A DNA stretch of 64,000 nucleotides, taken from positions 930,001-994,000 of the forward strand of contig JAJQJQ010000008.1 of assembly GCA_028622995.1 (NCBI GenBank). Reading direction: 5' to 3'. Below, in pieces: positions 47,669 through 57,764 of the stretch. This stretch comes from Panagrolaimus kolymaensis. Its lineage: Eukaryota > Nematoda > Chromadorea > Rhabditida > Panagrolaimidae. The notes below the pieces were generated by a model. The model did not search any database, was not told the origin of the DNA, and saw nothing but the letters and a program-made list of their open reading frames with translations. A program made the translations under genes and the position numbers. Within the stretch, counting starts at the first letter, position 1. Every line of letters starts with the position of its first letter.

Positions 47669-49985
47669 ATGGAAGCCATGTTTTTGGTATTTCTTTGCAG
47701 TTGGTGCATTATGTCAATCAAGGCACAACAACCATGTTGCAATCAACCTCCAAATACATCGGCAATTTATGTTCCAGATTCTTCCATTGCGACTAATGAG
47801 GATGATGGAATTCTTCTGAAAAATGCCACAGGTAACTTTTAATTTAAAAAAAATATATTTTTTCATATATCACTATTTTGTAAATATTTTTAATTTTTTA
47901 CTTTAGGTTCTTGCCCTCGTAATGGTGGAGCTGATTATTATTTTCCTTCCCAAACAAGCACTGATCTCACAGAATTATTTTTTAATAATGATATGTGAGA
48001 TTTTTTTTCATAAAAAAAAGTCATAAAAAATTATTTTTCTTTTAAGGAGTGATGTTAGAAGTTTACTTTTTTGCGGTGGAAATATGTGTATTTGTGATAT
48101 CGAAAATAATTGTTATCAATACATTTATGCTTCAGATGGCGGAATGTTTTTGTATTCCATTTGTGAAAGTGACGGATGCTTCATGAAAGCTTTTAATCCA
48201 ACTAGTACTCCATTGAAAAACACGGTTACTGAAGCCTTAATAAATCCTGATGATCAATATGATGTTGACAATGACTATAATTGGAAACCCTTAACTGATT
48301 CGGCATATTTAAAAATTGCAAAAATTGGTTGTGGAGGTTGTAGCACTCTTGCAACAGTTTCATTTTGTTCAAACTCCACACCAATAATTTTACCATCCCC
48401 AACTACAACACTTGCTCCATGTATTCAACCGGAAAACACTTCATCTGTTTATATTCCAGCTGATTCCCTTAATAAAATTAGTATCAATCATCCATCTAGC
48501 GGTACCTATTTTTTTTAAGAACAATTATTTCAGAAGAAGAAAAAAATTTGTTTTTAAGGATCATGTAAATGCTCGGGTGGAACAGAATTTTATTTTGATT
48601 CAAAAAGTACCGATGCCACTCAATATCTTTTTGATACTTACTCGTAAGTTTTTTTGAATTTTGCTAAGAAACCTATTTATTATATTCGACCCAAAATATT
48701 TCAGCCATGATATTTCAAATGATTGCGATACTTTGTGCGTTTGTGACATCAATAATAATTGCTATGAATCCCCAACAGTCGATCCTTATCCTTTAATTCA
48801 ATTATATTCATTTTGTGGAAGCGATGGATGCCATATGAGAGCTATAACATTTGATACTTTAATTAATAAAAATAATGGCACTCAAATTGGTTATGATGCT
48901 CAATTTGAAAATGATATGTTTAAACCTTTGACTGATTCTGTATATATAAAAGTAAATAGAATGAGTTGTTCCAAATGTCCAATAGAAAGAACTTGTCCTC
49001 CAGCCACGGTTGTTTTTACTACAGCAGCTCCAACCACTACAACCGCCACTCCAGTACCAACAACATTTTATCCTCCATATGCAATTCTTGCACATGCAAG
49101 AGGCTGGAATGAAACTTCTCCAAGTAAATTTTAAATTTTGACAACTAAATTTTATGAACCATAATTTATTTTTTATTGTTTTATTTTTTTAGATTGCATT
49201 TATAATTATAATAATTGCAAAGTCAATAATGATCAATTTAAATTTGAAGAATGTTTACAAACAAATGTTGTACCTTTTTGCTCATTAAAACTAACAACAA
49301 CAACAACCACTTCGAATCCCATGACAACAGTGTTTGTTGAGCCATGTTGAAATCAACCAGCAAATACATCGGCTGTTTATATCCCAAATGCTTCCATTTC
49401 GCCTAATGATATTATTATGAGACCACCAATTGGTAACTTTTTAAAGAGAATATTAATTTTATTTTTTTGATATTTGTATTATTTTTTACTTTAGGTTCTT
49501 GCCCTCGAAATGGTGGAGCTGATTATTATTTTCCTTCTCAACCAACTGTTGATACAGCGCAATTAGTTAATAATGACATGTTAGGTTTTAATTTTTTTGA
49601 TTAAAATGTCACATTTTTTGAGCGAAAAAAATCCATATTATTCAAAATTAAAATATTCTTTCTTTTTAGGGGTGATGTTAAGAGTTTTTGCAATGATATG
49701 TGTATTTGTGATATGGAAAATAATTGTTATCAATATCTTCAAAATTCAGATGGAGGAATGTTTTTGTTTTCCATTTGTGAAACTGATGATTGCTTTATGA
49801 AAGCTTTTAATCCAACTTTCTCTCCATTATTTAATGTTGCTGATAGTGCAGACCAAATTAATTCAGATGATCAATATGACAGTAATTTTGAATTGAAACC
49901 TTTAACCGATCCAACATATTTAAAAGTATCAAAAATTGGTTGCGGAGGTTGTTCAACATTAGCTGCAATTCCAGTATGTTCATGA
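47669..49985 (+). pseudogene. family A secreted protein, three modules, in-frame TGA
   Basis: Exons 47669-47831, 47907-47994, 48047-48501, 48559-48643, 48705-49123, 49193-49432, 49495-49579, 49670-49985. Signal peptide MEAMFLVFLCSWCIMSIKA. Module 1: PCCNQPPNTSAIYVPD, GSCPRNGGADYYFPSQ, CICDIENNCYQY, CFMKAFNPT, KIGCGGC. Module 2 repeats the plan with partner changes (GSCKCSGGTEFYF, CVCDINNNCYE, CHMRA). A Thr-rich stretch and a short cysteine exon follow. Module 3 begins VEPC then TGA (49,348-49,350) where paralogues have Cys (PCCNQP), and goes on in frame with all its exons to CS and TGA at 49,985. As read, translation ends at residue 455 and module 3 is lost. A nonsense change is simplest; read-through or a Sec codon at this Cys position cannot be excluded. 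Function unknown. Confidence 0.72.
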
Positions 49986-50558
49986 ATGAACAACAACTAC
50001 CCCATCCGTCGTTGGATCTGTTTAAAAAAATTTATCCAACATAACAAATTTAGAATTTTGTCGATCGAAAATTTCATTTTCATTTATTTTTTGAATTTTT
50101 TGCCAAAAAAATAAAATAAATGACTGTTGCTAAATGATTTAATTTATCTTAGCGTTAGTAAAAAAATTAGTCGCGAGAGAAAAAAGGCCCATTTTCCATT
50201 GTAAATTTTGCATAATATTCGTGTAAATCGCAAATCGAAAATATATAGTCAAAAAGTGAGAAATTAAAATTTATCTTCTTCTATCAGAATTCAAAACGAA
50301 TAAAAATTAAGTTAAGTTTCTTGTTTAAAACTCTTTATTTCTGTAGGGGGGTGAATAAGAAAAAAATAAAACAAAGAGGAATAGAGCAAACTTTAAATGT
50401 TAAAAAAATAAAAATAACCTTTCCTTTATTTTTGTAATTGTGTAAAATGTTTTTATATTCTTTCTTCATTGCTTTTTTTCCGAGAAATTTTGATGACGAG
50501 AGAAAGAGCAAACATATTAGTTTCTCAGAAAAAAATGTATTATCATTAAATTTTTTCT
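49986..50558. other. intergenic
   Basis: About 570 bp, A+T-rich, holding 3' flank of the upstream gene and the promoter region of the next one. Near 50,345 there is a short GGGGGTG run; nothing else. Confidence 0.45.
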
Positions 50559-50567
50559 TATAAATGC
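50559..50567 (+). promoter_or_regulatory. TATA box of a family B gene
   Basis: TATAAATGC lies 88 bp before the ATG at 50,647, followed by TTTTTCAAATTAATAAAT, close to the TCAAATTAATCA seen at the same place before other cluster genes. Confidence 0.6.
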
Positions 50568-50646
50568 GTTTTTCAAATTAATAAATTTTGTATCATTTCA
50601 ATAAAGTTTTTCTGTTTGTCTCTGTTTAGAAACTGTCCCGAAAACA

Positions 50647-51508
50647 ATGGAGTCCAAATTTGTGTTTTCCGCCGTTCTTTTAGTTACAGTGTTTTGTTGT
50701 GTAAAATCAGCCAACACTGAATGTACAGCTGATGATGCGACGGTAAAACTTTCTTTAATTTGTTTTAGTAATTTTTTTCCTTTAATTTTTCAGTTTTAGA
50801 TTATCGAAAATTGCTTCAACGAAAATATTTTTGATAAGTATCACATTCCTAAAACTCCTGATGCCTTCCATAATCTTCCCGAAAATAATCAAACATTATT
50901 TTGTCAAACACTAGACTCTTTATCTGAATGTATTGGCGAAGAAGATATTATCCCAAATTGCTTTAACAAAGAAGATTTTTCGAAAGTTATTTTTGTTGGA
51001 AATAATCTTGAAACCGCTCAACTTTTTGTTACTTATTATCTTGAAGCTAATTATCGCTGTACTAGAAAAGGTAATTATTTTCAACAGCTTTTCCAAGAAA
51101 AAAAATACAATGCTTTTAAAAATGACTCACAGAGAATTCAGAATATTTAACGCTTCTGAAGCTTTGTTTTTCTTACGACTGTGTTGTCCAGAATGCAACT
51201 ATAATTCCAGTTAAATTAAGACTTAAATATTTTTTTTAGTTTACTTAATGCCACTTTGCAATTTAACTGATGATCAAATTGCTGAATGCGATAAAATTAA
51301 TCCAACTGGAGAAAATACTTGTGAATTGAAAGAAAAAACGGTTGATTGTGTAGCAAATTTTGAACGACAAAATTGTGGAAATCAATATGAATGCATTTTC
51401 AAAAAATTAGGTCGATATGAATTTTGTGCACAATCCAATTCATGTCCCTATTGCAACACTTTGTCCGCCGAGAACAATTTTATCGACAACGTTTGTCTTG
51501 ATCCATAA
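50647..51508 (+). CDS. family B secreted cysteine-rich protein, copy 1
   Basis: Exons 50647-50742, 50800-51070, 51240-51508, 211 residues. Signal peptide MESKFVFSAVLLVTVFCCVKSA. Domain 1: C..DDATIIENCF, F(D)KYHI, LFCQTLDSLSECI, IIPNCFNKEDF, a Phe-Val-Thr-Tyr-Tyr segment and C. Domain 2: PLCNLTDDQIAECDKI, TCELKEKTVDCVANFERQNCG, YECIFKKLGRYEFC, SCPYCNTLSA, CLDP and stop. The two-half cysteine plan recalls DUF19 (T20D4.11-like) nematode proteins, but I cannot confirm that. Exon 2 starts at the second of two close acceptors, since the first opens on a stop codon. It lacks the hydrophobic tail present in the other copies, so it is probably secreted and not GPI-anchored. Confidence 0.82.
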
Positions 51509-51769
51509 AATTCGATTATTGCTTTCTTTCTTCGGTTTTTTACACATTTTTTAAACTGAATATTTTTTATTTTGAACTATCCATGCTTTTTTTAATATTG
51601 AATAAATTACATTGCCACACATTCTTTGACTATTTCATAAATATTTAATTTTTTTTTTGACATAGGCTTAAAAGTTTTATTATCACAGATATTTTTTTAA
51701 TTTTATGCTAAAGAATTTTTTATAAATAGTTATTTCTTTTTAAGTTATTTCTCTGTTGATCAACAAAAA
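51509..51769. other. intergenic
   Basis: 3' flank of the family B gene, A+T-rich, with an AATAAA-like signal near 51,599. Confidence 0.4.
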
Positions 51770-51970
51770 AAGGAAACATTTGAATTTGTTTTAATGTTTC
51801 CATTTTTTATGTTGTTGCAAAAAAACTAATATCATTCTTTTGTCTGGTGATATTTTTTGTGTTTTAAAAATGTAAATCAGCACAAATTTTTTGCTTATAA
51901 AAGCATTTTTAAATTTTGACATTTTTTCAAAAAAAGCTTTTTTCTTCTGAAAAAAAGCAACTTCGTTTGT
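51770..51970 (+). promoter_or_regulatory. conserved family A promoter block, copy 2
   Basis: Near copy of 47,447-47,660: the inverted repeat GAAACATT...AATGTTTC lies at 51,773-51,800, the word cattcttttgtctggtgata follows, and TATAAAAGC is at 51,896-51,904, 96 bp before the ATG. Confidence 0.75.
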
Positions 51971-51991
51971 TTATTTGAAGTGGTTGTAATT

Positions 51992-52656
51992 ATGCAATTT
52001 GAAATCTTATTTATTTGCTGTTGCATTCTCTTAATCAACGCCCAACAACCATGTTGCAATCAGCCAGCAAATACATCAGCTATTTACATTCCAAATGCTT
52101 CCATTAATGGAATTATTAAACAAAACGCGACCGGTAAATTTTTATTGTGAAAAAATACATCTTGATAGACCAAATTTTATTTAAATCAAATTTTCATTTT
52201 TATAGGTTCATGTTCTCGATCAGCAGGTGCAGATTATTTTTACCCTCCTCAACTAAGCGCTGATACAGAAGATTTATTTTTTAATGAAAAGTTTGCTTTA
52301 AAAAATTGGACATTGATAAAAATATTATCAAAAAAAATTTCAGAGCCAATGCCTACAGCGTCTGTGAAAATATGTGTGTTTGCGACATTCAAAACAATTG
52401 TTATCAATACCCCGAAGGATCAACGAATGGAGTTTGGTTATTTTCAATTTGTCAAACTGATGGTTGCTTTATGAAAGCTTTTAATCCAACTTTCACACCA
52501 TTGACAAACGTTGTAAATGGAAGTCAAATAGATTCAGATAATCAATATGTAAATCCAAATGAATTAAAACCTTTAACGAATCCAGCATATTTAAAAGTTT
52601 CAAAGATTGGTTGTGGAGGTTGCAGTTCTATCGCTGCAGTTCCATTATGTTCCTGA
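51992..52656 (+). CDS. family A secreted protein, single module, intact
   Basis: Exons 51992-52133, 52206-52290, 52344-52656, 179 residues. Signal peptide MQFEILFICCCILLINA, then PCCNQPANTSAIYIPNAS, GSCSRSAGADYFYPPQ, CENMCVCDIQNNCYQYP, CFMKAFNPTFTPL, LKPLTNPAYLKVSKIGCGGC and the final LCS. This is the minimal family A protein and the best template for judging the other two copies. Eleven cysteines after the signal peptide suggest a disulphide-rich extracellular fold. A GC-rich foldback element starts 8 bp after the stop, so its 3' UTR is probably made of transposon sequence. Confidence 0.82.
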
Positions 52657-52664
52657 ATTAACCC

Positions 52665-53100
52665 TAGGGTTCCGACGATTCCCCGAAATGCGAAAATGTC
52701 GGGGAACGGGGAATCCCCGAAAATGGATTTTGAGTCGGGGAATTCCCCGGCCGGGGAGAGCATTTGTCGGGGACGGGGAATCGGGGAATCCCCGAAATTC
52801 TAAAAGTAACCGGGGAATTCCCCGAAAATTTTTTAATGTTAATTTATGAAGGAAAAATATTTTTTTGTGTATTAATCATAGCATATTTAGCCTTAATTAG
52901 TATTGGTGAGAGGTTATTTAAAGCAAATCTCATGTTTAAAAATAAAATATTTTTCCCCGGAATAAAAAATGGGTCGGGGACGGGGAGTCGGGGAATCCCC
53001 GTCCGGGGAACGATATTCGTCGGGGACGGGGAATCGGGGAGTTTCCCCGGGCCGGGGAATCGGGGAAAATCCCCGGTTTCGGGGAATCGTCGGAACCCTA
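52665..53100. mobile_element. 436-bp GC-rich foldback element
   Basis: Perfect 24-bp terminal inverted repeats start TAGGGTTCCGACGATTCCCC at 52,665 and end in its complement at 53,100. The arms are built from palindromic words such as CGGGGAATCCCCG and are far richer in G+C than anything around. The core (about 52,830-52,950) is A+T-rich and non-coding. Flanks ATTAACCC (52,657-52,664) and TTTAACCC (53,101-53,108) differ at one base and look like an 8-bp target duplication. Confidence 0.85.
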
Positions 53101-53108
53101 TTTAACCC

Positions 53109-53336
53109 CGTAGCTGCTAAGAATGTCACGCGATGGAACAAATATTTCATTTATTTTTTGGTTTTGCAAATAAATAAATGCATGTTGTTAAATAAGTATT
53201 CATTCGATGTATTTAATTACGAAATAAAAAAAATTCAGAAATAATACAAAACATTAAAATAGCAAACAAAACAAAAAAAACTGTAAAATGTAAAACTCTC
53301 ATCCCTGTTTCAACAAACATGCATCATCATTATTTT
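53109..53336. other. intergenic
   Basis: Short A+T-rich stretch between the foldback element and the next TATA box; nothing else seen. Confidence 0.4.
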
Positions 53337-53344
53337 TATAAAAC
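53337..53344 (+). promoter_or_regulatory. TATA box of the third family A gene
   Basis: TATAAAAC lies 112 bp before the ATG at 53,449 and is followed by TCAAATTAATCATG, as before the family B genes, though the larger family A promoter block is absent. Confidence 0.55.
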
Positions 53345-53448
53345 AGTTTTTCAAATTAATCATGTTTTCATTACAATAAAAAGATTTTTTTCTTCCTAAA
53401 AAAGCTACTTTTTTCGTATTTACGGAACAGCTTTCGAAGAGGAAAAAA

Positions 53449-54204
53449 ATGCAATTTCAATGCACGCTTATAATTTTTTGTTACTGCATCTTTATTTTAA
53501 TCAAAGTAGCTTCAACCACATCTTTTGATTCCTCCACAACAACAGAAACTATTTATCCCACCACAACGGTTCAACCATGTTGTAATCAACCTTCTGGCAC
53601 AGCTGCTGTTTACGTTCCAAATGATTCCATTTGAAATGGTGGAATTATTATGAAAGAAGCAAACGGTAATTTTTTAAAAATAAAAGCTTTATGACTTTCA
53701 TTTGTTGTTTGATTTCTTTTTAATTTTCTTAGGCTCATGCTCGCGTTCTTATGGTACCGATTATTTTTATCCATACCAATCGAACCATAATGTTACATTT
53801 ATGGTTTTCAACGATATGCAAGTCTTTTATTTTTAAAGGAAAAAGTTTTTAGACCATTTTATTTTTTACCTTTTAATTACAGGGAATATGTTAAAGGTGT
53901 TTGTCAAGATATGTGTGTCTGCGATATTAAAAATAATTGTTACCAGTTTCCACCATTATCACCAACACATAAACTTTATCTTTTTTCTCATCGTAGCTTT
54001 GGTAGTTGCTACATGAAAGCGTTCAATCCTACTTACACTCCATTGACTCACATTGTTACTGGTGATCAACTTAATCCAAGAGTGCAATACGTTGATTTTA
54101 CCAATATGCACCTTAGATCTTTGGGCGCGGAAATATATTTCACAGTATCAAAAATTGGTTGTGGAAACTGTTCAGCATTGGCTGCAGTTCCATTATGTTC
54201 ATGA
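53449..54204 (+). pseudogene. family A secreted protein with in-frame TGA and GC-AG intron
   Basis: Exons 53449-53665, 53733-53817, 53883-54204, 207 residues if the stop is ignored. Signal peptide MQFQCTLIIFCYCIFILIKV, a short Thr-rich part, PCCNQPSGTAAVYVPNDSI, then TGA (53,632-53,634), then NGG... The rest is in frame and complete: GSCSRSYGTDYFYP, CQDMCVCDIKNNCYQFP, CYMKAFNPTYTPL, VSKIGCGNC, LCS. The donor of intron 2 reads GATAT then GCAAGT where paralogues have GT, so a GC-AG intron is needed. As read, only 61 residues are made. Either it is a recent pseudogene or the TGA is bypassed. The downstream frame shows no further decay. Confidence 0.68.
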
Positions 54205-54748
54205 AATCAACTAAAACTTTTTTCGACTCAACTTTTTCTATACACAATTTATAAATTTACTGATTTACCATAATAAAATACAACCACTAAATTCTAATTT
54301 TTTAGATTTTTATAGTCATTTATTTAAAAATTTAACTTGGAGAAAAGTTTTTTATATTAATAAAATTGACATTAGTTATTAAGTTTTGCGTTTGAAAAGC
54401 AAAAATAAACAAGAATAAAGCTAAATTTTAAACCCGAGAAATTTGTTTGTTTGTGTAATTTCAAACTACTCTTTCGTGGCTATTTTGTGTATGATATCAT
54501 TTAATAAAAAAAATCAGGCAAAAGGCATAAAAACAAAGTCTTTATGAGCAAACTTTTTAAATGTAAAAATTAAATGAAAAACTATAACCTTTCAAAGTTG
54601 TTTTGTAATTTTGAAAACTGTTTTGATGTTTCATTTTTTATTTTTTAGAGAAAAAAATTATTTTGAGTGATATTTTGTTGTGTTTCAAAGTGAAATAAAA
54701 CATGCACAATCATATTTTTTTTGAGAAAAGCGTGCCTCATCGGTTTCT
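54205..54748. other. intergenic
   Basis: About 540 bp, A+T-rich. Near 54,630-54,640 a gatgtttca word recalls the upstream block of family A, but the long conserved block is not there. Confidence 0.4.
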
Positions 54749-54757
54749 TATAAAAGC
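54749..54757 (+). promoter_or_regulatory. TATA box of a family B gene
   Basis: TATAAAAGC lies 118 bp before the ATG at 54,867, followed by TCAAATTAATCA. Confidence 0.65.
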
Positions 54758-54866
54758 GTTTTCAAATTAATCATTTTTCTTGTTTGTTTCAAAGCAAAGT
54801 TTTTTCTTTGTTTCCGATATTAGTTTTGTTTCTTGGTTTTCGAAAGTGTTGTTGCTTAGTAAAACA

Positions 54867-55775
54867 ATGAAATCACAACAACTTCCATTTTGCTTTATTT
54901 GGATTACTGTCTTTTGTTGCTTCTGTGTTTTATCCGCCGACGCTGATTGTTCAGTAAATGAAACAATGGTAAATTTTTTTTATACGACTTTTTTTAGTTT
55001 TCTTCCTAAATTTTTAATTTTCTTCTTTTTTAGATTATCCAAAACTGCTTTGATGCTAATATCTTTGTAAAATACAATATTTCCAAAAATCCAGATTCCT
55101 TCCATAATTTCACCTTTATTTATCCCACGACATTTTGTGATACATTTCAAACTTTAACGAGTTGTATTGGAGATCCTATTATTCAAAAATGCTTTAACAA
55201 AGAAGATTTTTCGAAAGTTTCTTTTGTTGGAAATAATCTTGAAACCGCTCGACTTTTTGTGACATATTATCTTGAAACTAATTATCGATGTGGAGACAAA
55301 GGCAAGCATTTTCGCTTTTTAAAGAGTTCAGCCAACTGAAGCGCTTCCTGTTTCTCCAACGCCTTGGGCTGCTTTTTTTATTCTAGGAAAATTTGCATAA
55401 GCTTAAAAATATTATATTTTTTTAGTTTCATCATTGCCACGTTGTGATTTACCTCCAGTTAATGAATGCTCAAATGTTACTTCACCTGTCGACCCATTAA
55501 CTTGTGAATTTAGTGAAAAAATGGCTGATTGTGAAGCGAATCTTGCTCGAGAAACTTGTGGAATTCAATATGAATGCCTTTTCAAAAAAGGTGGCCGTTA
55601 TGAACTTTGTGCTCTTTTTAATTCATGTCCATATTGCAACACTTTGGCTGCTAACAATAATCCAATCGATAAAGTTTGTGATGATTTATTTTCATCGAAT
55701 TCTTCAATGAGTATCTTTGCTATTTCCCAATTTTTCCTCTTTTTCCTATGTCTTTTTTATACTTGTTTTTTCTAA
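54867..55775 (+). CDS. family B secreted protein, copy 2, GPI-type tail
   Basis: Exons 54867-54968, 55034-55301, 55426-55775, 239 residues. Signal peptide MKSQQLPFCFIWITVFCCFC is almost identical to that of the inverted copy at 57.8-58.6 kb. Domain 1: DCSVNETMIIQNCF, NPDSFHNF, TFCDTFQTLTSCI, IIQKCFNKEDF, LFVTYYLETNYRC. Domain 2: PRCDLPPVNECSN, TCEFSEKMADCEANLARETCG, YECLFKKGGRYELC, NSCPYCNTLAA. The C-terminus (SSNSSMS then a 20-residue hydrophobic end) fits a GPI-anchor signal. Intron 2 starts GCAAGC after AAAG, a GC-AG donor; no nearby GT keeps the frame. Probably a cell-surface protein; function unknown. Confidence 0.8.
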
Positions 55776-56347
55776 ATTTATATTTGCTTTTATCTCTAAA
55801 TATTTTCATGCTTGGAATTAAAAAGAAAAATGCGTAATTATAACTTTTATCTTGTTAACTTTAAATAAGCAAAAAATGATTTATAATAAATATGTACATA
55901 TATTTTATAATCGGAATTTATTTTACTCCTTTATTTTAATATGTAAAATAAATAAATCTATGTTTGTTTTGATTTTCTACAAATACAGTGTGACACAAAA
56001 AAAGAGAATTGCTCTGGATCTCTGTCGCAATCCAATGGAAGCGTAAAAGCGAAGATTGCTGTTCCTAAAATTGAAATGAAAGAAAATGAGGCAATTTTTT
56101 GAAATACAATTCTCATGGAATTTGCCATATTTTATTGTAGCCTTTTTAAGTTTTATGTTTTATTGTTGCTTCAATTGTACATATTTGTTTTGTAATTTGC
56201 AACATTAAAAAAGTGTTTTGATATATGTATTTTTGTTTTGTTTTTGTAAAAATGAAACACACTTTTTTGTTATTGTTTATTTTGTTTTTTCAAAGTGGAA
56301 AAAGCACAATCATTTATTTCCAGAAAAAGCGTGTATGATCAACTGAT
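55776..56347. other. intergenic
   Basis: About 570 bp with AATAAA-type signals near 55,945 and 55,866. No gene can be supported; the short frames are A+T artefacts. Confidence 0.4.
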
Positions 56348-56356
56348 TATAAAAGC
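56348..56356 (+). promoter_or_regulatory. TATA box of a family B gene
   Basis: TATAAAAGC lies 96 bp before the ATG at 56,444, followed by GGAAATTAATCAG. Confidence 0.65.
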
Positions 56357-56443
56357 CCTAGGAAATTAATCAGTTTTAGTTATTACAAAGAAAAGATTTT
56401 CTTTGTTGCTTTTTTTGTTTTTGGAAATTATTTTTTTTCAACA

Positions 56444-57418
56444 ATGAAATTAAACTTTCTGCTTCTCGTCATTTGGATTACGGTATTTTTTTGCTGCTTG
56501 GTAACCCAAATTAATGCTCTTTGTTCGGATGGTGAAATAAAAGTAAAAAAAATTTTGATTAAAAAAACATTTTAATTCGATATGATTTTTTAGATCATTG
56601 AAGATTGCTATGATGTCAACCTTTTCAAAAAATTTAACATTACTAAAGATCCAAATAAACTATTAGTGTTCCCGGGAACGAATCCATCAATTTTGTGCCG
56701 CGCTACCAATGCTTTGAGTGTTTGTGTTGGTGATGCCATTATCCATAAATGTTTTAATGTCGAAAATTTTATGATGTTTACAAATAACCCTGAATACGCC
56801 CAAATATATGTCACCAGTTTTCTCCAATCTACACTTGCGTGCAATCAAGAGTTTAAATGTATGGTTTTTTAAAGATGAATTCTTTTTTTTTTTTTTTGCC
56901 TAGCTTCTTTCCTAATTTTGTGACATGCAAAAACGCATAAAACCTTATTCATTATTGCTTAGGAACGTATTTCCTATGAATTTAGACATATCCAAAATGA
57001 ATTTTAAAAGGCTGCAGTATTTCAAATTAATTATATTATTTTTTTAGTTTACTTAAGAAAATGCAACATTGATCTTACCCAAGGTGAATCTGATAGATGC
57101 CACAAAGTTAGCTCACCAGGTTTAACCAGTTGCGAACGAAACGAGGCCACAATCGATTGCTTAGCAAATTATGCTGGAATTAATTGCGGAATTGAATATG
57201 ATTGTTTTTTCAAAAAAGCCTCAAGATACGATAACTGCTTAAAAGAAGGTTCATGTTCATATTGTCATTCGTTATCAGCAAGCAATAATCCAATTGATAG
57301 AATTTGTTCTTTGCCATCATCATCTTCATCGCCTTTATCTTCTTCATCCTATTCAAATCAAATTGTTTTTAGTTTATCACAAGTTTTTATTCTCTGCTTT
57401 TACTTAATTTATTTATGA
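56444..57418 (+). CDS. family B secreted protein, copy 3, GPI-type tail
   Basis: Exons 56444-56542, 56594-56858, 57048-57418, 244 residues. Signal peptide MKLNFLLLVIWITVFFCCLV. Domain 1: CSDGEIKIIEDCYDVNLFKK, LCRATNALSVCVGDAIIHKCF, ACNQEF. Domain 2: KCNIDLTQGESDRCHKV, SCERNEATIDCLANYAGINCG, YDCFFKKASRYDNC, GSCSYCHSLSASNNPID, C. A Ser-rich stretch and a hydrophobic end fit a GPI signal. This is the most diverged plus-strand copy; the KEDF word of its paralogues is VENF here. The intron positions and phases equal those of copies 1, 2 and 4, which shows common descent. Confidence 0.82.
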
Positions 57419-57764
57419 ACTCTTTAAAATCTTTTTTTGTCGTTTGTTTGCTTTAAATTGTCTCTGCTTTAATTAAAAAAGAAATTTAAATGAATAAACA
57501 ATTTGTTTTTTTGCACTAATATTTTAAGGTTGTATTTGTTTTTATTATTAGAATAAATTCTTGCAAACACACACGAAACTTCTTTTTTTTTGTTTTTTTT
57601 TTGTGGTCTTCACTGATAAGTTTGATCCACAAAATCAAGATATTTTTAGGATAAAAGTTTATGCAAGCAAGCTTGACAAACAAAAAAGCATATAAAAATA
57701 AATTGTTATTAATTAAAACAAAAATATAAGAAAATCATGAAAATATGAAGAGTAAATGACATTT
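57419..57764. other. intergenic between convergent family B genes
   Basis: About 350 bp, A+T-rich, with AATAAA-type signals near 57,493 on the plus strand. Nothing else. Confidence 0.45.

Noticed and set aside
52542..53150. Gly/Pro/Arg-rich frames on both strands
   Set aside because: They read the CGGGGAATCCCCG arms of the GC-rich foldback element.
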